A stretch of DNA of 64,000 nt from Paracentrotus lividus (GCA_940671915.1 CALNVZ010003426.1:45172031-45236030); one strand, 5' to 3'. Counted from the first letter of the stretch, positions 47,482-59,816 are shown. Numbers and translations are program-made. The notes: generated by a model from the sequence alone, not told the origin.

Positions 47482-49358
47482 TCTACCTTATAGTTATGTA
47501 TCGTCCTTTGTATATCATCGCGTGATATGGTGTATATTGTTAACAAACAATGATATGAATTACTTTGGCTACTCTCGTATATATACTTTGTGTTAACACA
47601 AGTATTTTGAAATGTTTTTAAACAATGCAGATTCATTCAAAGTTTGATTAAGATGATAATTGTCTAAAGGAAAGACTGATTTCTAATGGAAGCTAATGAG
47701 GTAGTATATAAATTCCATTATTATATCCAGCTGTTTTTTTTTGTTTTTTTTTTGTCAATCAGTAACTTGTGAATCCTTAATTACATCAATTAAGAAATAG
47801 CGTACAGATCTTATTCATCGCTGAATTTGAGTATAGAAAAGAAATCGTAATTACATCCTTCACACCTACATGACCTAAACGTCTGTCACACTGGATTAAA
47901 AGGCTCCAAATTCACTCCAACTAGACAGACTAATACTTTAGTGTCGTGAACGGTCAGTCATTGGTCGGTGTGGTCGATGTGCCTGAGAATAACACTGGTC
48001 CAATCAGCTGCATCGGTGTCTTGGTATAGAATATATAATATTTGATGTGATGTATTTCTATATAATAAATATATTATTTTGGGGTCAAATCATGTATGGG
48101 ATCGTATGAGGGTTTTTAATATCGCATTATAATTTCAAATAGCTTATACATTTCTAATATCTTTAGCTCTAGTAACTCTGAAGTCTAGATTATCAATAAG
48201 GATACTAATTTGTATGTTTCAACTTGATTCAAATTCATTAAATCATTATGTGCACTACTCACAAGCCAGAAATGACTGAAGTAATTATGAAGGGATTGAC
48301 CAAAGGTAAAAGCTGAAACTCCTCAGTTTGTTCGAACAGTAATTCTCTCTTGACAGAAATAGGAACCGTAAGGAGGATTTTTTTTCTTCTTCATAAAGAC
48401 CTTCTACTGTATTATCAAACGCATTTTAGAACAACCTCAATTTGCCTTGAATGTAAGTTACCCCTGCCTGTTCGCGTGCTGCTTGAATCCTGTCAATCGT
48501 CATCAAGTCTTTAGTCCCTCACTGGTCTCATCATCCTTCATCCCTATATCTCAATCCCTAGCAACCCCTCATAGCAACGCTCTTCATCTTCCTAACACCC
48601 CAGAGAGCCTGCTTCTTGAACAGTCACACTGCTCGTCTGACTCTTCACCCATTGCGACTCCAATGCCATTCGGACGTAGCATAATTCTTGGCTGATTTTG
48701 TGCCAATTGTGTTCTTCTGACTGGAGTATTTCATAAAAGGATGCTTCGCTGGCTTCGAGACTTTTTTTTTGGGGGGGGGGGGTGGGGGTGCTATCGCGCC
48801 CCAATGTCGCTCCGTTTAATACCCATCGCTCCACATTAGATGAAATTATTACTCCTAGATGCATTCCTACCTGTAGCTCTTGTGAATGGTCAGTGCAACC
48901 TTTGCTAGTGCAACCACTAATTGCACGTCAAACGTGAATAAAGTATTTTATAAAATACCCTTTCGAATTTTCTGAACATCTGCAGAGTAAAAACATATTA
49001 ATTTGTATAAAGAGCTGGGCTTTGTTTCAACGGCAACGACAGTAACCCACTTTTTGTGTGTGTGTGGGGGGGGGGTATCATATTAAACGTAAATTGAAAC
49101 GTAAATTGACCAATACATTCGTTGAGATTCTACTTTGAAACTTGCTCTCTACTCCAACCCCCCCCCCCCCACCTCCATTTGACCCCTGTTCCTAACAAGT
49201 CTTGTTGGTTGACCATCTTATCTGTCGACACGAGTGAATCAAGAAAAGTTTCATCACTCAATACAGATCAGCAGTCCTTCTCGATTAGTTGACACCCAAA
49301 AGCCAAAGATATTATTTGGACATGTACTAAAAGATCTACCCCTAGTCACACCAAAGTC
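47482..49358. other. no gene recognised
   Basis: AT-rich DNA. The open frames at 48447-48695 (plus) and 48592-48864 (minus) overlap each other; neither has a recognisable domain or flanking splice sites. G and C homopolymers occur at 48770-48790 and 49160-49173. Confidence 0.4.
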
Positions 49359-49500
49359 CAGGGGAGCGTTTCATGAAAGACTTGTCGGACGTTTTATCCG
49401 ACAAACTGTTATAAGCTACTGAAATGCTTGCATCCGATTGGCTGAGAGCAAATTTGTCGGATAAAATGTCCGACAAGTCCTTTGATGAAATGCCCCCCTG
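49359..49500. mobile_element. 142-bp MITE with CAGGGG..CCCCTG ends
   Basis: CAGGGGAGCGTTTCATGAA at the left pairs with TGATGAAATGCCCCCCTG at the right, and further in ACTTGTCGGACGTTTTATCC pairs with its complement near 49455-49480. The CAGGGG-type terminus recalls hAT elements, but no 8-bp duplication is visible. Confidence 0.7.
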
Positions 49501-49549
49501 AAATACATTCTGCAATACAACTTCATCAAAATAATGTTCTGGGATATAG

Positions 49550-49975
49550 TAAATTTGGGGAGGTTTTCAAAATTCTGAGCTGTGCACGGGGCCTTACATG
49601 CTGTCAGTGCAAGCAATAATGTGTCAAGAGGTAACCCTGAAAATTCTATTTCATAAGTATTATTACATGATAATAATAATAATAATATAGAGTATTTCTT
49701 AAGCGCTGTCTCCACATTAATCATGTGCTCAAAGCGCTGGAGAGAGGAAAAACTTACATGCTTCGCAATTAGTAAAAAACAAAAAACAAAAAACAAAAAA
49801 CACACGATTATTTTCCCTCCATAGACTGCTGTGTAAACTGAGCGTACCTAGGGACGCTTATGACTATGGTGATACTCTGTCTTTAATATCGCAGCAAAAA
49901 AAAGTCGACCAATGAGCTTCAAACTCTCAGTGCATTCTTGTGTGACCTATACAATCTTGATTACAATAGCGAAAT
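49550..49975. repeat. dispersed repeat copy 1, split by a retroposon end
   Basis: GGAGGTTTTCAAAATTCTGA, TTCTATTTCATAAGT and then TACCTAGGGACGCTTATGAC, GAGCTTCAAACTCTCAG and TTGTGTGACCTA correspond in order to 61560-61800. Between the two halves lies an insertion (49664-49800) containing a (TAA)n run and AGCGCTGTCTCC/CAAAGCGCTGG, i.e. the minus-strand retroposon end also seen at 28371. Confidence 0.6.
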
Positions 49976-51031
49976 TCAAAACCTGGTAGAATCATTGAAA
50001 CATTTGGGGTTTTTTTGTATTCCATGACATGTCCTTCACTAAAATTGACAACAATTTTGGATACGTGGCGAAAAATATACCACAATATTCTGAAATTGTA
50101 AATAAAAAACAACTCATTCAAAAGTGATTCTCGGTATCTATTCCATCCTCATAACGTGAATTACGATCCGTTCTGCTCCAAATATTCTGTCCCAAGGGAT
50201 TGGGAAATGTATATTTGGAATAGATCTTTATCTGAGTAATTCTTATTGTGAAACAAAATTTGATTGAGCTCACGTATTAGTGAACAGGGTTTAGCGATAT
50301 ATTCATTCCATGTTGTGGTGCTATCGTCGTTTAATATGATACTTATCTCCATTTGCCATAATATCATTAACATCTACATTTTATTTCACCAAGGTGGAAT
50401 AAATGTATGCCTCACAGTGTTGTGAATTATATTTCTTTAAAATGCTTGAGCATATTTTCATGCAAGATTGGCTACAAAGTATTTTCATCTTATTTCGATC
50501 TTGTATGGACAAACAATTTTGTTTTAATGTCTATGTTATATCACTTATCCTGACACACAGAAAAAGCGAATAAGAGGTCTACAATAATTCAACATAGTGA
50601 ACTCTTAGAACTTTCCTTCCAGATTAACAATCTCGAATAGAATAACACATGCAAGTGGGACACATTTTTTTTTTTAACGAAGATCAATCAACTTTATTTT
50701 TCCTTTTTTTTTCTTTTGATTTTTGTTTTTGTTTTTTTTTTGTAGTTCTTGAAATACTTTAATTAGTTTTCTACAATCAAGAAATATTGATTTTGCGCTT
50801 GCCGTATTTGGTTTCGCGATCAAAGGATTTACGAAATTTCGACTATCTCCTCGTCGCACAAAATTTAGCATGACTTGTTTTACAAAAGCAAATTATACAA
50901 ACTAAAATGTATCAGCAAAAATTCTTTTGCGCTTTAATTTGGTACCACATACACACATCGTTTGAGATTCATGCCTTAAAAAAAAAAATTCACGCTTGTA
51001 GGCCTCCTATTTCTTTCTTATACAGTCAGTA
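49976..51031. other. no gene recognised
   Basis: AT-rich DNA with T-rich low complexity at 50698-50740. Confidence 0.4.
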
Positions 51032-51991
51032 GGGAAGAGCGGGGTTATATGGAACATTTTTCACAAAAATGGCCGTAAAACAGAAGCGGATTCATTTCAA
51101 GAAACAAACAATCAGTTTGAGTGCATATCTGTATGCTACAAATTAATGTACCCCATAAAATTCTTAAAATTAGTGATGGTTCCGGAAAAAAAAATCCATC
51201 TTCAACAAGAACATGTCAAGTGTTCCAACTAACCCCATGCACTGGGTTAGTTGGAACAAGGTATGGGGTAAGTTGAAACATTGTGGATGGCATCTTTAGA
51301 ATTATATTTAAACTACCTATAACATTATTGCATGGGTTCAGGTGACTTGCTTTATTGATTCCAATTACTATACTGAAGATTGGTGTTCAATTTTTTTTTT
51401 CACTTCATGTTTTATTACACTTGATAGCATCCACTCACATACAGATATTCTGAAGTCCTATGAAGTAGCATTCTGCAATATATTTTGTTTAAACCAAAAT
51501 AAAATTGTCCAATGTGCAATAATATACATGCATAGGAATATTTTGGTACACTTCATTGAATCATATGATTTTTATTTTTTTATTCAGCTGAAACCTATTT
51601 ACTTAGTACATGTACCAACTAACCCCAGAGGCCTATTTGACATTTGTAAGCTGACAGCACAAAAGAGGATCAACATGCCATATATTAAACCTTGTTTTGT
51701 AGCTTGGTATAGCTGTTTGTTATACTCAAAAACTGGCCAACTTGATTTGTGATCTTCTCTGAGATCATAAAACATTTATAAAAGTGACAAAATTTACTCA
51801 GAAGGTGAAACAACAAACATTGCTTTCTAACTTCACGAGGCTTGAAGCATATGTGCTGTCTAAATTGTGGTGGATGGCAGTTGCTAATGGCAACAACCTG
51901 AGGGTAGATTTGCATAAATATATTTATAGCCGTTAAAGAAAATTAGAATGTTTCAACTAACCCCGTGTTCCAACTAACCCCCACTCTCCCC
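51032..51991. mobile_element. 960-bp TA-flanked element with iterated GGGTTAGTTGGAACA motifs
   Basis: The left end GGGAAGAGCGGGGTTATAT and right end, read in reverse as GGGGAGAGTGGGGGTTAGTT, are inverted repeats flanked by TA (51030-51031, 51992-51993). The motif GGGTTAGTTGGAACA or its complement recurs inside, near 51225, 51243, 51262, 51612 and 51955-51980. The 51342-51752 open frame is AT-driven and not recognised as transposase. Its ends match those of the element at 54393-57479. Confidence 0.75.
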
Positions 51992-52497
51992 TATAATTCT
52001 TATATTGGTTTTATTACGTGTTATTTGATTACAAACAATGGAGCTAACATGAATCATACAATGGCAGACCCAGCAATGTCACAATTCTAGTAGGCCTAAA
52101 CCACTGGCAGCCCCTATAAGAAAAGTTTAAAAAATAGACAATTTATTACTTGAAATTGGGTTGGGGGCGGCTCCCTTGGTAGAAATTGCACAGTTTGTTT
52201 TGCAGGAGCATGCATTCGCTATGCCCCTAGATTCACCAATGCATCTACAGGAATAATGTCAGGGTAGTTAATTAAAATAATTAAATGTTAACGTTTTCAA
52301 GCTTTCAAAAACATATGGACAGATGGTCTTCTGCCATTATGTGAAAAAAAAAAATAAATAAATAAAAAAATCATGCATGGGATCCCAACGGGAAGCTGAC
52401 GCCCCACTCGTCTGTGAAAGGCGCTATCTGGGAAGTGTGCGAGTGATGAACAGAGGAACGAATCAAAGAAAGAGAATCAGACATATATAGAGGAAAG

Positions 52498-52513
52498 AGA
52501 AGAGAGAGAGAAG

Positions 52514-52547
<34 letters not shown>
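52498..52547. repeat. (GA)n microsatellite
   Basis: GA dinucleotides interrupted by AGGGGA, immediately upstream of the TTAA-flanked MITE. Confidence 0.9.
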
Positions 52548-52548
<1 letters not shown>

Positions 52549-52566
52549 AGTAAAGAGGACCTTTAA

Positions 52567-53063
52567 AGGGGAAGTTCACCCTGTATTTCATTGGTTTTTA
52601 AAAAATGCAGAAAAATAAAAGAAAAATTTTAGTAAAAGTTTGAAGAAAATCAACCAAAAAATAGCGAAGTTATGAATATGTAAAATTTCGATTTTGTGAC
52701 GTCACGTGCGAGCAGCTCTCCCATGTGTTGTGTATGTAAAATTCCATCAATTTGTCTTTTTTCATGGTTTTTGATAAAGGAATGGGTCAGTTTGATAGAG
52801 ACATGTATATGAACATATGTTTGATGATATATCGACCGCACAGATGACATAATTAATTTTCTTTTTAAAAAATGACACTGTATGGAATTTATAATACATA
52901 ACACATAAGAGAACTGCTCGCCCGTGACGTCACATAATCAAAACTTTGAATATTCATAACTTCATTATTTTGTTGGTCGATTTTCTCAAAACCTTCACTC
53001 ATGTTTTTATTCTATTTTTCTGCATTTTCTAAAACCAATTTAAACCCAGAGTGAACTTCCCCT
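52567..53063. mobile_element. 497-bp TTAA-flanked MITE
   Basis: AGGGGAAGTTCACCCTG at the left and CAGAGTGAACTTCCCCT at the right are inverted ends, with TTAA on each side (52563-52566, 53064-53067). The inner arms pair through TGCAGAAAAATA, GAAGTTATGAATAT and GTGACGTCACGTGCGAGCAG. TTAA targets are used by piggyBac and Kolobok groups. There is no transposase. The interior phrase AGCGAAGTTATGAAT resembles one in the element at 46860-47477, so the two may be relatives. Confidence 0.88.
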
Positions 53064-53304
53064 TTAACAAAGTGTTATTACTATAAAAAAAAAATGTATG
53101 ACTGGTGGCGCGAGACTGATTCAAATAGCATCAGCACGAAGTTGGGTTGATCCTTTAACTCATAAATCAGTACCCCTTTCCCGCAGCTTTTGTGAAATGC
53201 ACTTGTAATTAATTTTATTAGCTGTGTATTTTCTTGGTTGTACTCGTGCCAGCTGAATGAAATAAACAAATCAGCAGTTGATATTATAAATCATGATCAC
53301 TCAC

Positions 53305-53440
53305 CTGAAATGATGACAGATTTAAGGAGGTCGTAAATCCTTCGTCTAGACTGATTCTTTGGGGGCTAGAATTTATGGTTCCCTCCAATGAAGCGACATA
53401 TGCTCCATGCCTCTCCTCACGTCGCCCATTACACCAAGTT
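53305..53440 (-). other. possible 5' exon with strong donor, minus strand
   Basis: On the minus strand TTTCAG-GTGAGTGATC at 53305/53304 is a near-ideal 5' splice site. Upstream of it the frame from ATGGGCGACGTGAGG closes after 18 codons, so if real this is a noncoding leader exon with a short upstream frame. Its gene would run towards lower coordinates. Evidence is a single splice site only. Confidence 0.2.
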
Positions 53441-54392
53441 GGTTTTTACACAATACAGAAACATGGATCTCTATTATATATCCGTGGTAGAAATAAGGAG
53501 AAATTCAACCTGGAAGAGAAATCCGGCCAATTATGATTAGTTTCACATTGTTTTTCGCCCTACATTAACGATATTTTCGCTACCTGATAAAAGATTCTAT
53601 ATAGGTTTCAAATCCTTATTGTTGTTTATTGTCAGTTACTTTTAGATTCTTATTGGGTATCTGTTACCACACCTGCCCCTAACGACATTGTGTTGAAAGT
53701 ACGCTCAACAGCCAATCAAAATTCAGTATTTCATGAAATTTACCACTGATTTCAATGTATAGTAACTTTTTAGTCTTTTGTAGAAATAAAGAAGAGAAAT
53801 CCGGTCAATAACGATGGGTTTCACATTCATTTCTTGGATAAATTAACTTTATTTTTGTTACCTGACCAAAGTTTCCATCTACTGATTTCATTATGTTCAA
53901 AATAAATAAGCCTAACGGTTTTTAACCTGCAACTAATCTAATTAGGATCTCTATTGTTGTCAATTCTCATGTACTCTTTGTTTCGTATAACATTAATAAC
54001 TCCTTATTACTGTTAAGAATGTATTTGTTATCACACCTGTCCCAAATACGTTGTTCTGGAAGAAAGATTTAGCATCTTGGCCGATAGCATTCGTTTCTTT
54101 AGAATACACACAACGATTTAATATAAGCTTTTAAAATTCAAGGTGAACGACAGAAATTGTCATTGTCATGTCTAGTCATGTATCTTTCTTGTGAAACCCA
54201 TGCCACGTATATACACTTCAAGCCACGTCGTACTTCGTATATGGTTTGTCCGACGGCAGTAGACAAGGCTTGCTTTTACCATTTTAGAAGTCTTCTGTAC
54301 TTTACATACATTTATTCATTCCATTTTTCAAAGCAATATTTACACGCATTTCCGATTTTTAAAAAAGCAAAATGAATATCAGTTAAAGCATA
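53441..54392. other. no gene recognised
   Basis: AT-rich DNA. GAGAAATCCGG-CAAT occurs twice (53515, 53793) within similar surroundings, hinting at an old local duplication. Confidence 0.35.
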
Positions 54393-57300
54393 AGGGAGAC
54401 TGGGGTAATTATGGCCCCCCTTTTCACATTTCCTATTACTACCATTAAATGAAAAGTCCAATGATATTCTAAATATGTAAAAATACAGTCGGTCCATATA
54501 CCTATAATATACAAAGGAAAGTATAAACCTGCTACTTCTCATTTGCATGTTGCACAGGTTGCACAGGTTGTTTTCACAAGTGGTTAAATCTAATCATCGT
54601 CAGGATCTTGTGGATAAATACAAAAAGTATAGAAACGTATTGACGACTCTACTAAGAAATGCAAAACGAAACTACTATTGTAATTTGTTGGAAAATAACA
54701 TGAATAACTCAGGAAAGACATGGGCTGTAATCAATGAATTATTAGTAGGTCGAAATAGATCTCAAAAAGATCGTGAAGTGGACAGTCTTATCCAGCAGGT
54801 TGATGGCAAGAAACTCACATCTAAGTGTGAACTAGATGAATTTAATAATATCTTTGTTAATATTGGACCGAATTTAGCTGAAGCATTGCCAAACGGAGAT
54901 ATAACATACAGTGACTATTTGGGGCAGAATAAGCAACAATCTTTATTTTGGAAACCAATTACAGCAGATGAAATTAAAAGTCAATTTTCTCTACTAGACG
55001 TAATAAAGGCATGCGGCTATGATGACATCCCAGTGAAACTACTTAAAGATAGTGCTCCCTACATATCGCACCCATTGACATACATATTTAACTTATCCTT
55101 AGAAACTGGTGGTGTTCCAGATGAAATGAAAATTGCAAAAGTCACCCCCTTTATAAAAAGGGTTCAAAGGATGACCCAGGAAACTATAGGCCTTTATCTG
55201 TTCTACCTGTAATAGGTAAAACCTTTGAAAAGTTAGTAAACGGTAGATTAATACAATTCTTAGAAACTAACAATTTATTATATGACCATCAGTACGGGTT
55301 TCGGAAGAAATATAGTACAAAATTATCCTTAATCAACTTAACAAATGCAACATTAAAAGCTATAGATGAAGGGAAAGTGACACTTGGCATTTTTATAGAT
55401 TTTAAGATAGCATTCGACACCATTAATCATGATATACATGTACTATTCGGGAAACTGTCAAATTATGGGATCCGAGGATTACCTCTCCAGTGGTTTCAAA
55501 ACTACCTTAGTAATAGATATCAATTTGTTCAGTGTGGTCAAACCTGTTCAGCAAGGAAGGCAATAAGATGTGGTGTTCCACAAGGATCAGTATTGGGACC
55601 TACATTATTTTTTATCTATATAAACGATTTGCCATCGGTCACTAATTATTTCCATTTTTCGGCTGTTTGCCGATGATTGCAATCTCTTTCATACTTTCCA
55701 GCTGGCCAACTAGAAATTGATGCCAATGAAGTGAATAATAATATACAAAAGGTACAGGATTGGTGTGTAGCTAATAAGCTTACAATCAATTCAATGAAAA
55801 CCAATTTCATGTTGATTAGTAGTTGAAGAAGAAAAATACATATCAATGGCAAACTGGAAATAGCTGGAAAGGAAATGGAAGAGGTTGACGTTGCCACTTT
55901 TGTGGGAATTAATATTGATAGACATTTTTCTTGGAATAATCATATTCGTTCAGTTAATCAATGTATACGGAGGAAAGTTGGCATTCTCTTCCGATTGCGT
56001 CACTTTGTACCCAAGGCAGGCACACTCTGATCTTATTATATAAAGCATTTATACAGCCTCATATTACTTATGGAATAGAAGTTTGGGAAGCACTTATAAG
56101 ACCAACATAAAAAGCATATTTTATACCCAGAAAATGGCAGTCCGTGCAATTACGTTTAGTGAATGGAGAACTCATAAGTCCATTATTCCGAAGTTTACGA
56201 ATCTTAAATGTGTATAATTTGCATGATTTAGCCATATCTACTGTTATGTTTGATTGGTTTAATCAGAACTTACCGCACTCCCTATTAGATTGCTGTGACA
56301 TAATATTACATAGGTATTCCACAAGACAAAAAGAAGATAAACAACTACGTCTACCAAAATGTAGGACAACGCAAGGTCAATTTTCACTCTCGTTTGTGGG
56401 TAGTGAATTTTGGAATAGGTTACCCATCAATATTAGACAAAGCAAATCGAGGAACATTTTCAGGAATTCTCTCACGACACATTTGTTACATATCAATGAA
56501 TGAGAGCAACTTTTCAAATTACTATCATTTAAATGCATGTTTTTTGTTTTACAATTTTGATATTACTTGTATCATATGTTGTGACAAACCTAAATTTATT
56601 GATTTACTATTATCATTCTTTCTTTTATTTGTAAAAGTAGGTTATACAATATTGATGTAAGGGGTCAGGCTGGACTAGCACTTGTGCTATTATCTGACTC
56701 GTTTTACCAGTCAATGTTATTATTGCTCTATGAAATGTATTGTACTGTTTTTGATGTTGTTGGTAAATAAATAAATCAAATCAAATCAAATCAAATTACC
56801 ATCATGTTAACAACTTTGGGGGGCCATAATTACCCAACAGGTTGGGGTATTTATGGCCCCTATTGTAATGACTGTATGAATTCAAAGATATAATAAATGT
56901 TGTTGGGTATTCCTAATACACTTATCAACCACCAACAATGTTTTAATCAATAATTGGTTCAGCCAAAATGTTGAAATTTTGCAATCAAAGCAATACATAT
57001 ATTTATATACAAAATCGTACAAGTTAATGTCCCCATCTACGCTTATCTGCGCTTATACACTGTTTACGCATTGGGGGCCATAATTACCCCAAATGATATT
57101 TTCAATTTGATCCCCCTTTACAGCTCTACTATTGAAGATATTCAGGTGGAAGTTTTTCTGTCGTGTTTTTTACTTCCTATTGTTTCAGTTTCAATCAAAA
57201 TTTCATCTTAAATGATTTTAATTAATGATATCACACCCAACATAAAAAAGCAGACTTGCCACTTTCCAACGAACAGAATTGTAATTGCCGTACATTTTAG

Positions 57301-57479
57301 GCTCCCCTAAGCACAAAATTTCGTGTAAATGGCTTATTTTTCTTATATGATAGTAGGAAGAGTTTAGCTAGGCATGTGTAAAAATTAAATTATCATTGTG
57401 TAATGCAGCAAAGAGATATAAGCTCTCAAAGACAAAGAGGCCATAATTACCCCAGGGCCATAATTACCCCAGTCTCCCC
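54393..57479. mobile_element. TA-flanked element with iterated GGGGTAATTATGGCCCC motifs, split by a LINE
   Basis: The left end AGGGAGACTGGGGTAATTAT and right end, in reverse GGGGAGACTGGGGTAATTAT, are inverted repeats flanked by TA (54391-54392, 57480-57481). The motif GGGGTAATTATGGCCCC or its complement recurs at about 54402, 56820, 56845, 57073, 57441 and 57456. Removing the LINE at 54549-56798 leaves about 840 bp, similar in size to the sister element at 51032-51991. No transposase was recognised in the remaining parts. Confidence 0.75.
54549..56798 (+). mobile_element. 5'-truncated LINE with most of the reverse transcriptase
   Basis: The sequence opens inside the linker before the RT (KYKKYRNVLTTLLRNAKRNY) and runs through GYDDIPVKLLKDSAPYI, YGFRKKYST, motif A IFIDFKIAFDTINHD, motif B GVPQGSVLGPTLFFIYINDL, then in another frame motif C LFADDCNLF, followed by VGINIDRHFSWNNHI and the C-terminal FVGSEFWNRLPINIRQS. 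The 3' end is marked by AAATAAATAAATC and AAATC repeats at about 56766-56797. The endonuclease domain is missing, and the frame changes at least four times (near 55180, 55660, 55720, 55825 and later), so it is inactive. It is a jockey/CR1-like non-LTR element, younger than the TA-flanked element it split. Confidence 0.92.
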
Positions 57480-57481
57480 TA

Positions 57482-58211
57482 TATCATTTGTATATACTTG
57501 TAAAATTTGTACTTGTACAATTCGTAGTTGATACTTCGTATCCCGTATCTTATCACTAAAATGGTAGCCCCGGTATTAAGTGGCTATTACAGTTCGACTT
57601 TGAGCGCTTGTCTGACCCTGGCGCAAGAAGCCTACGTGATTTAATGGCGTTGCAGTGTTTATCTACAAAATGATTATAACATGTCTCCTGTATAAACATA
57701 CCAATAGCAGAGGATGAGTGCCCATAATTGCTTCTCCCTCCGGGGCAAAACCTTGAATTTCAATTTTTTATGAATTTCGGTCTACCATTAATCTTCAAGC
57801 CATGTTTAGATTCCGTTTAAACATGCTAAGTAGCCTACAGACAGGTTCATGTCGGATCTTTCAATCCCACTGCATAAAATAAACTTATGGCAATGATATT
57901 TGTGGAAGCAGATGAGCTTTAGTAAATGAGGTACTTGAACCCATACATACACCTATAATATTATTTATTTACTCCAAATAAAATGTTTGAATAATGCATT
58001 GGTTTTCATTTAAAATATTTTTTTTTACATGATCATTTACATTTGTAAGCAATTACATGTACTTCATTAAGCAGTTTGTGAGTCAATATAAAAAGTTTTC
58101 CCTTTTTTACATTTTATATTACATGGTTATGTCGCTTCCTCTCTGCTCACCTCTCCCCCACACGACAATCGCACCACCCTCCCAAAGACTCGTCCTCACA
58201 TAGTCACCCTC
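57482..58211. other. no gene recognised
   Basis: AT-rich DNA with nothing identifiable. Confidence 0.4.
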
Positions 58212-58231
58212 GTCTCTCTCTCTCTCTCTCT

Positions 58232-58277
<46 letters not shown>

Positions 58278-58445
58278 ATGGATCCATGCTCGTATCAGGA
58301 CAACTACCCGGACAACTATCCCGGACAATTACCCCAAGGACAACTACCCCCAGAAATATGGTTAGGTGTAGAGTAAGGGTATATTTTTAGTGGGGGTGGT
58401 TTTCCAGGGGGTAATTGTCTCGGGGAATGTCATAGAACCATCAAT

Positions 58446-58492
<47 letters not shown>
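58212..58492. repeat. two (TC)n microsatellites around a GGACAACTACCCC repeat, copy 2
   Basis: (TC)n runs at 58212-58274, broken by ten C, and at 58446-58492. Between them 58294-58430 reads GGACAACTACCCGGACAACT, then CCCCAAGGACAACTACCCCC, ATGGTTAGGTGTAGAG and at the right GGGGGTAATTGTCTC, the same inverted layout as at 23698-23836. Confidence 0.8.
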
Positions 58493-58495
<3 letters not shown>

Positions 58496-58499
58496 AATC

Positions 58500-59244
58500 G
58501 TTTACTCTCATGATTAAGAACAAATCAATGTTCATTAACCACATGGTGGTATGACATAAAAAATTGTAACAGACCCTCAATATGCAAGTCCCTTTGAGTC
58601 TACATGGTTTAAAAGGGATTCACGTAGTACTGACCCTATCAACCCATCTAACATTCGCCACACGCGTGCAGAGGCTGATGACATTTAATATAAATATAAA
58701 TTGAGACAACAATTACAAATATTTACCACAAGAGCACCCAGCTATCTCCGTCTATCCCCATCATTCAACGATGAACTTTTCTTGACAAGCAAAATGAAGG
58801 GATCTAAGAAAGACGCACGCAATCAACCTCCTACATGTTCGCAATGCCTTTTGCGAATAGAGTTATTTCAAAGTACCCCAAGTATTACAAGCTTCTTTTT
58901 TTTTGCAGACAAGTGAGTAAATTTTAATTGAAGTATTAGTATTATAATGTACAATAGTACATTGGTCATGACTCATCTGCTTTCTAAATAACGCTTCCCT
59001 GAACGCTATTTTGTCTTGAAAATTATGAATTCTAATTTGGTTACTCGGTTTTATTTTACTCTAAGTAGATTCACATTTAATGATGTGCCCCTTGTGTTGC
59101 TTCGACCAAATCAGATCTAAACAAGGTAAAATTAGACCAAATTGTTAGTAGAACAAAGGATTTTAGTCATGTGGTGTAAGACAAGTAGATAATTAGACTA
59201 ATTGGACTAATTGGATATAAACCACACTACCGATCATCAAAGAC
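58500..59244. other. no gene recognised
   Basis: Nothing identifiable; the open frame at 58701-58916 is without domain character. Confidence 0.4.
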
Positions 59245-59472
59245 AGCCCGGGGTTGTGAAGCAAAACTATATACCAACCCCCACAGATTGCTATGGGTGG
59301 TGAAACAAGACTACCAATCCCCGCACCCAGCCAGGCGATGTGAAGCAAGACGACCAGCCCCTATACCACAGACAACCTGGGGTCGTGCAGCAAGACTAAA
59401 ACCCCCACAGACAACCCGGAGTTGTGAATCAAGACTACCAATCCCACAGACCGCCATACGATGTGGAAGTAA
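59245..59472. repeat. minisatellite, about five units of roughly 45 bp
   Basis: Units follow CACAGACAACCCGGGGTTGT, then GAAGCAAGACTACCAACCCC, with 10-25 percent variation by eye. Starts lie near 59245, 59283, 59325, 59370 and 59408. Confidence 0.75.
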
Positions 59473-59761
59473 TATATTCACATCTCCTTTAGACTGCTAA
59501 TATAGGCGTCATGTACAAGCGATGGTCACTTGTGTTTTTCTTTTGCACCCTTAATCTTTTGAAAGGTATGTCGTCTTAGAGGGCAAATGAAGACCGTGTA
59601 TTTTATATTGGGGATGTGACTGGTATATATAGCCGACAGAAACTGGAGGGTATTATGCCGAAATGCTTCAACCTTTGTTTTCTCCACCCCCCCCCCTCCC
59701 ATCACCGTGTACATGATACATGCACACACGAAGAGGAAAAAGGTTCTCATTTTCACCTCTG

Positions 59762-59816
59762 CACAATAATTGTTTAAAGTCTTTAAACAATTATTGCTTT
59801 AAACTATTATTGTGCA
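59762..59816. repeat. triple-stem palindrome
   Basis: GCACAATAATTGTTTAAAG, CTTTAAACAATTATTG and CTTTAAACTATTATTGTGC follow one another. The first can pair with either of the other two, giving alternative hairpins. Confidence 0.85.

Noticed and set aside
48447-48864. Overlapping open frames on both strands as a gene
   Set aside because: Neither has a recognisable domain or convincing splice sites, and the minus frame runs through a G/C homopolymer.
51342-51752. 136-codon open frame inside the TA-flanked element as a possible transposase
   Set aside because: No DDE or other catalytic spacing was visible, and the composition is that of AT-rich DNA.
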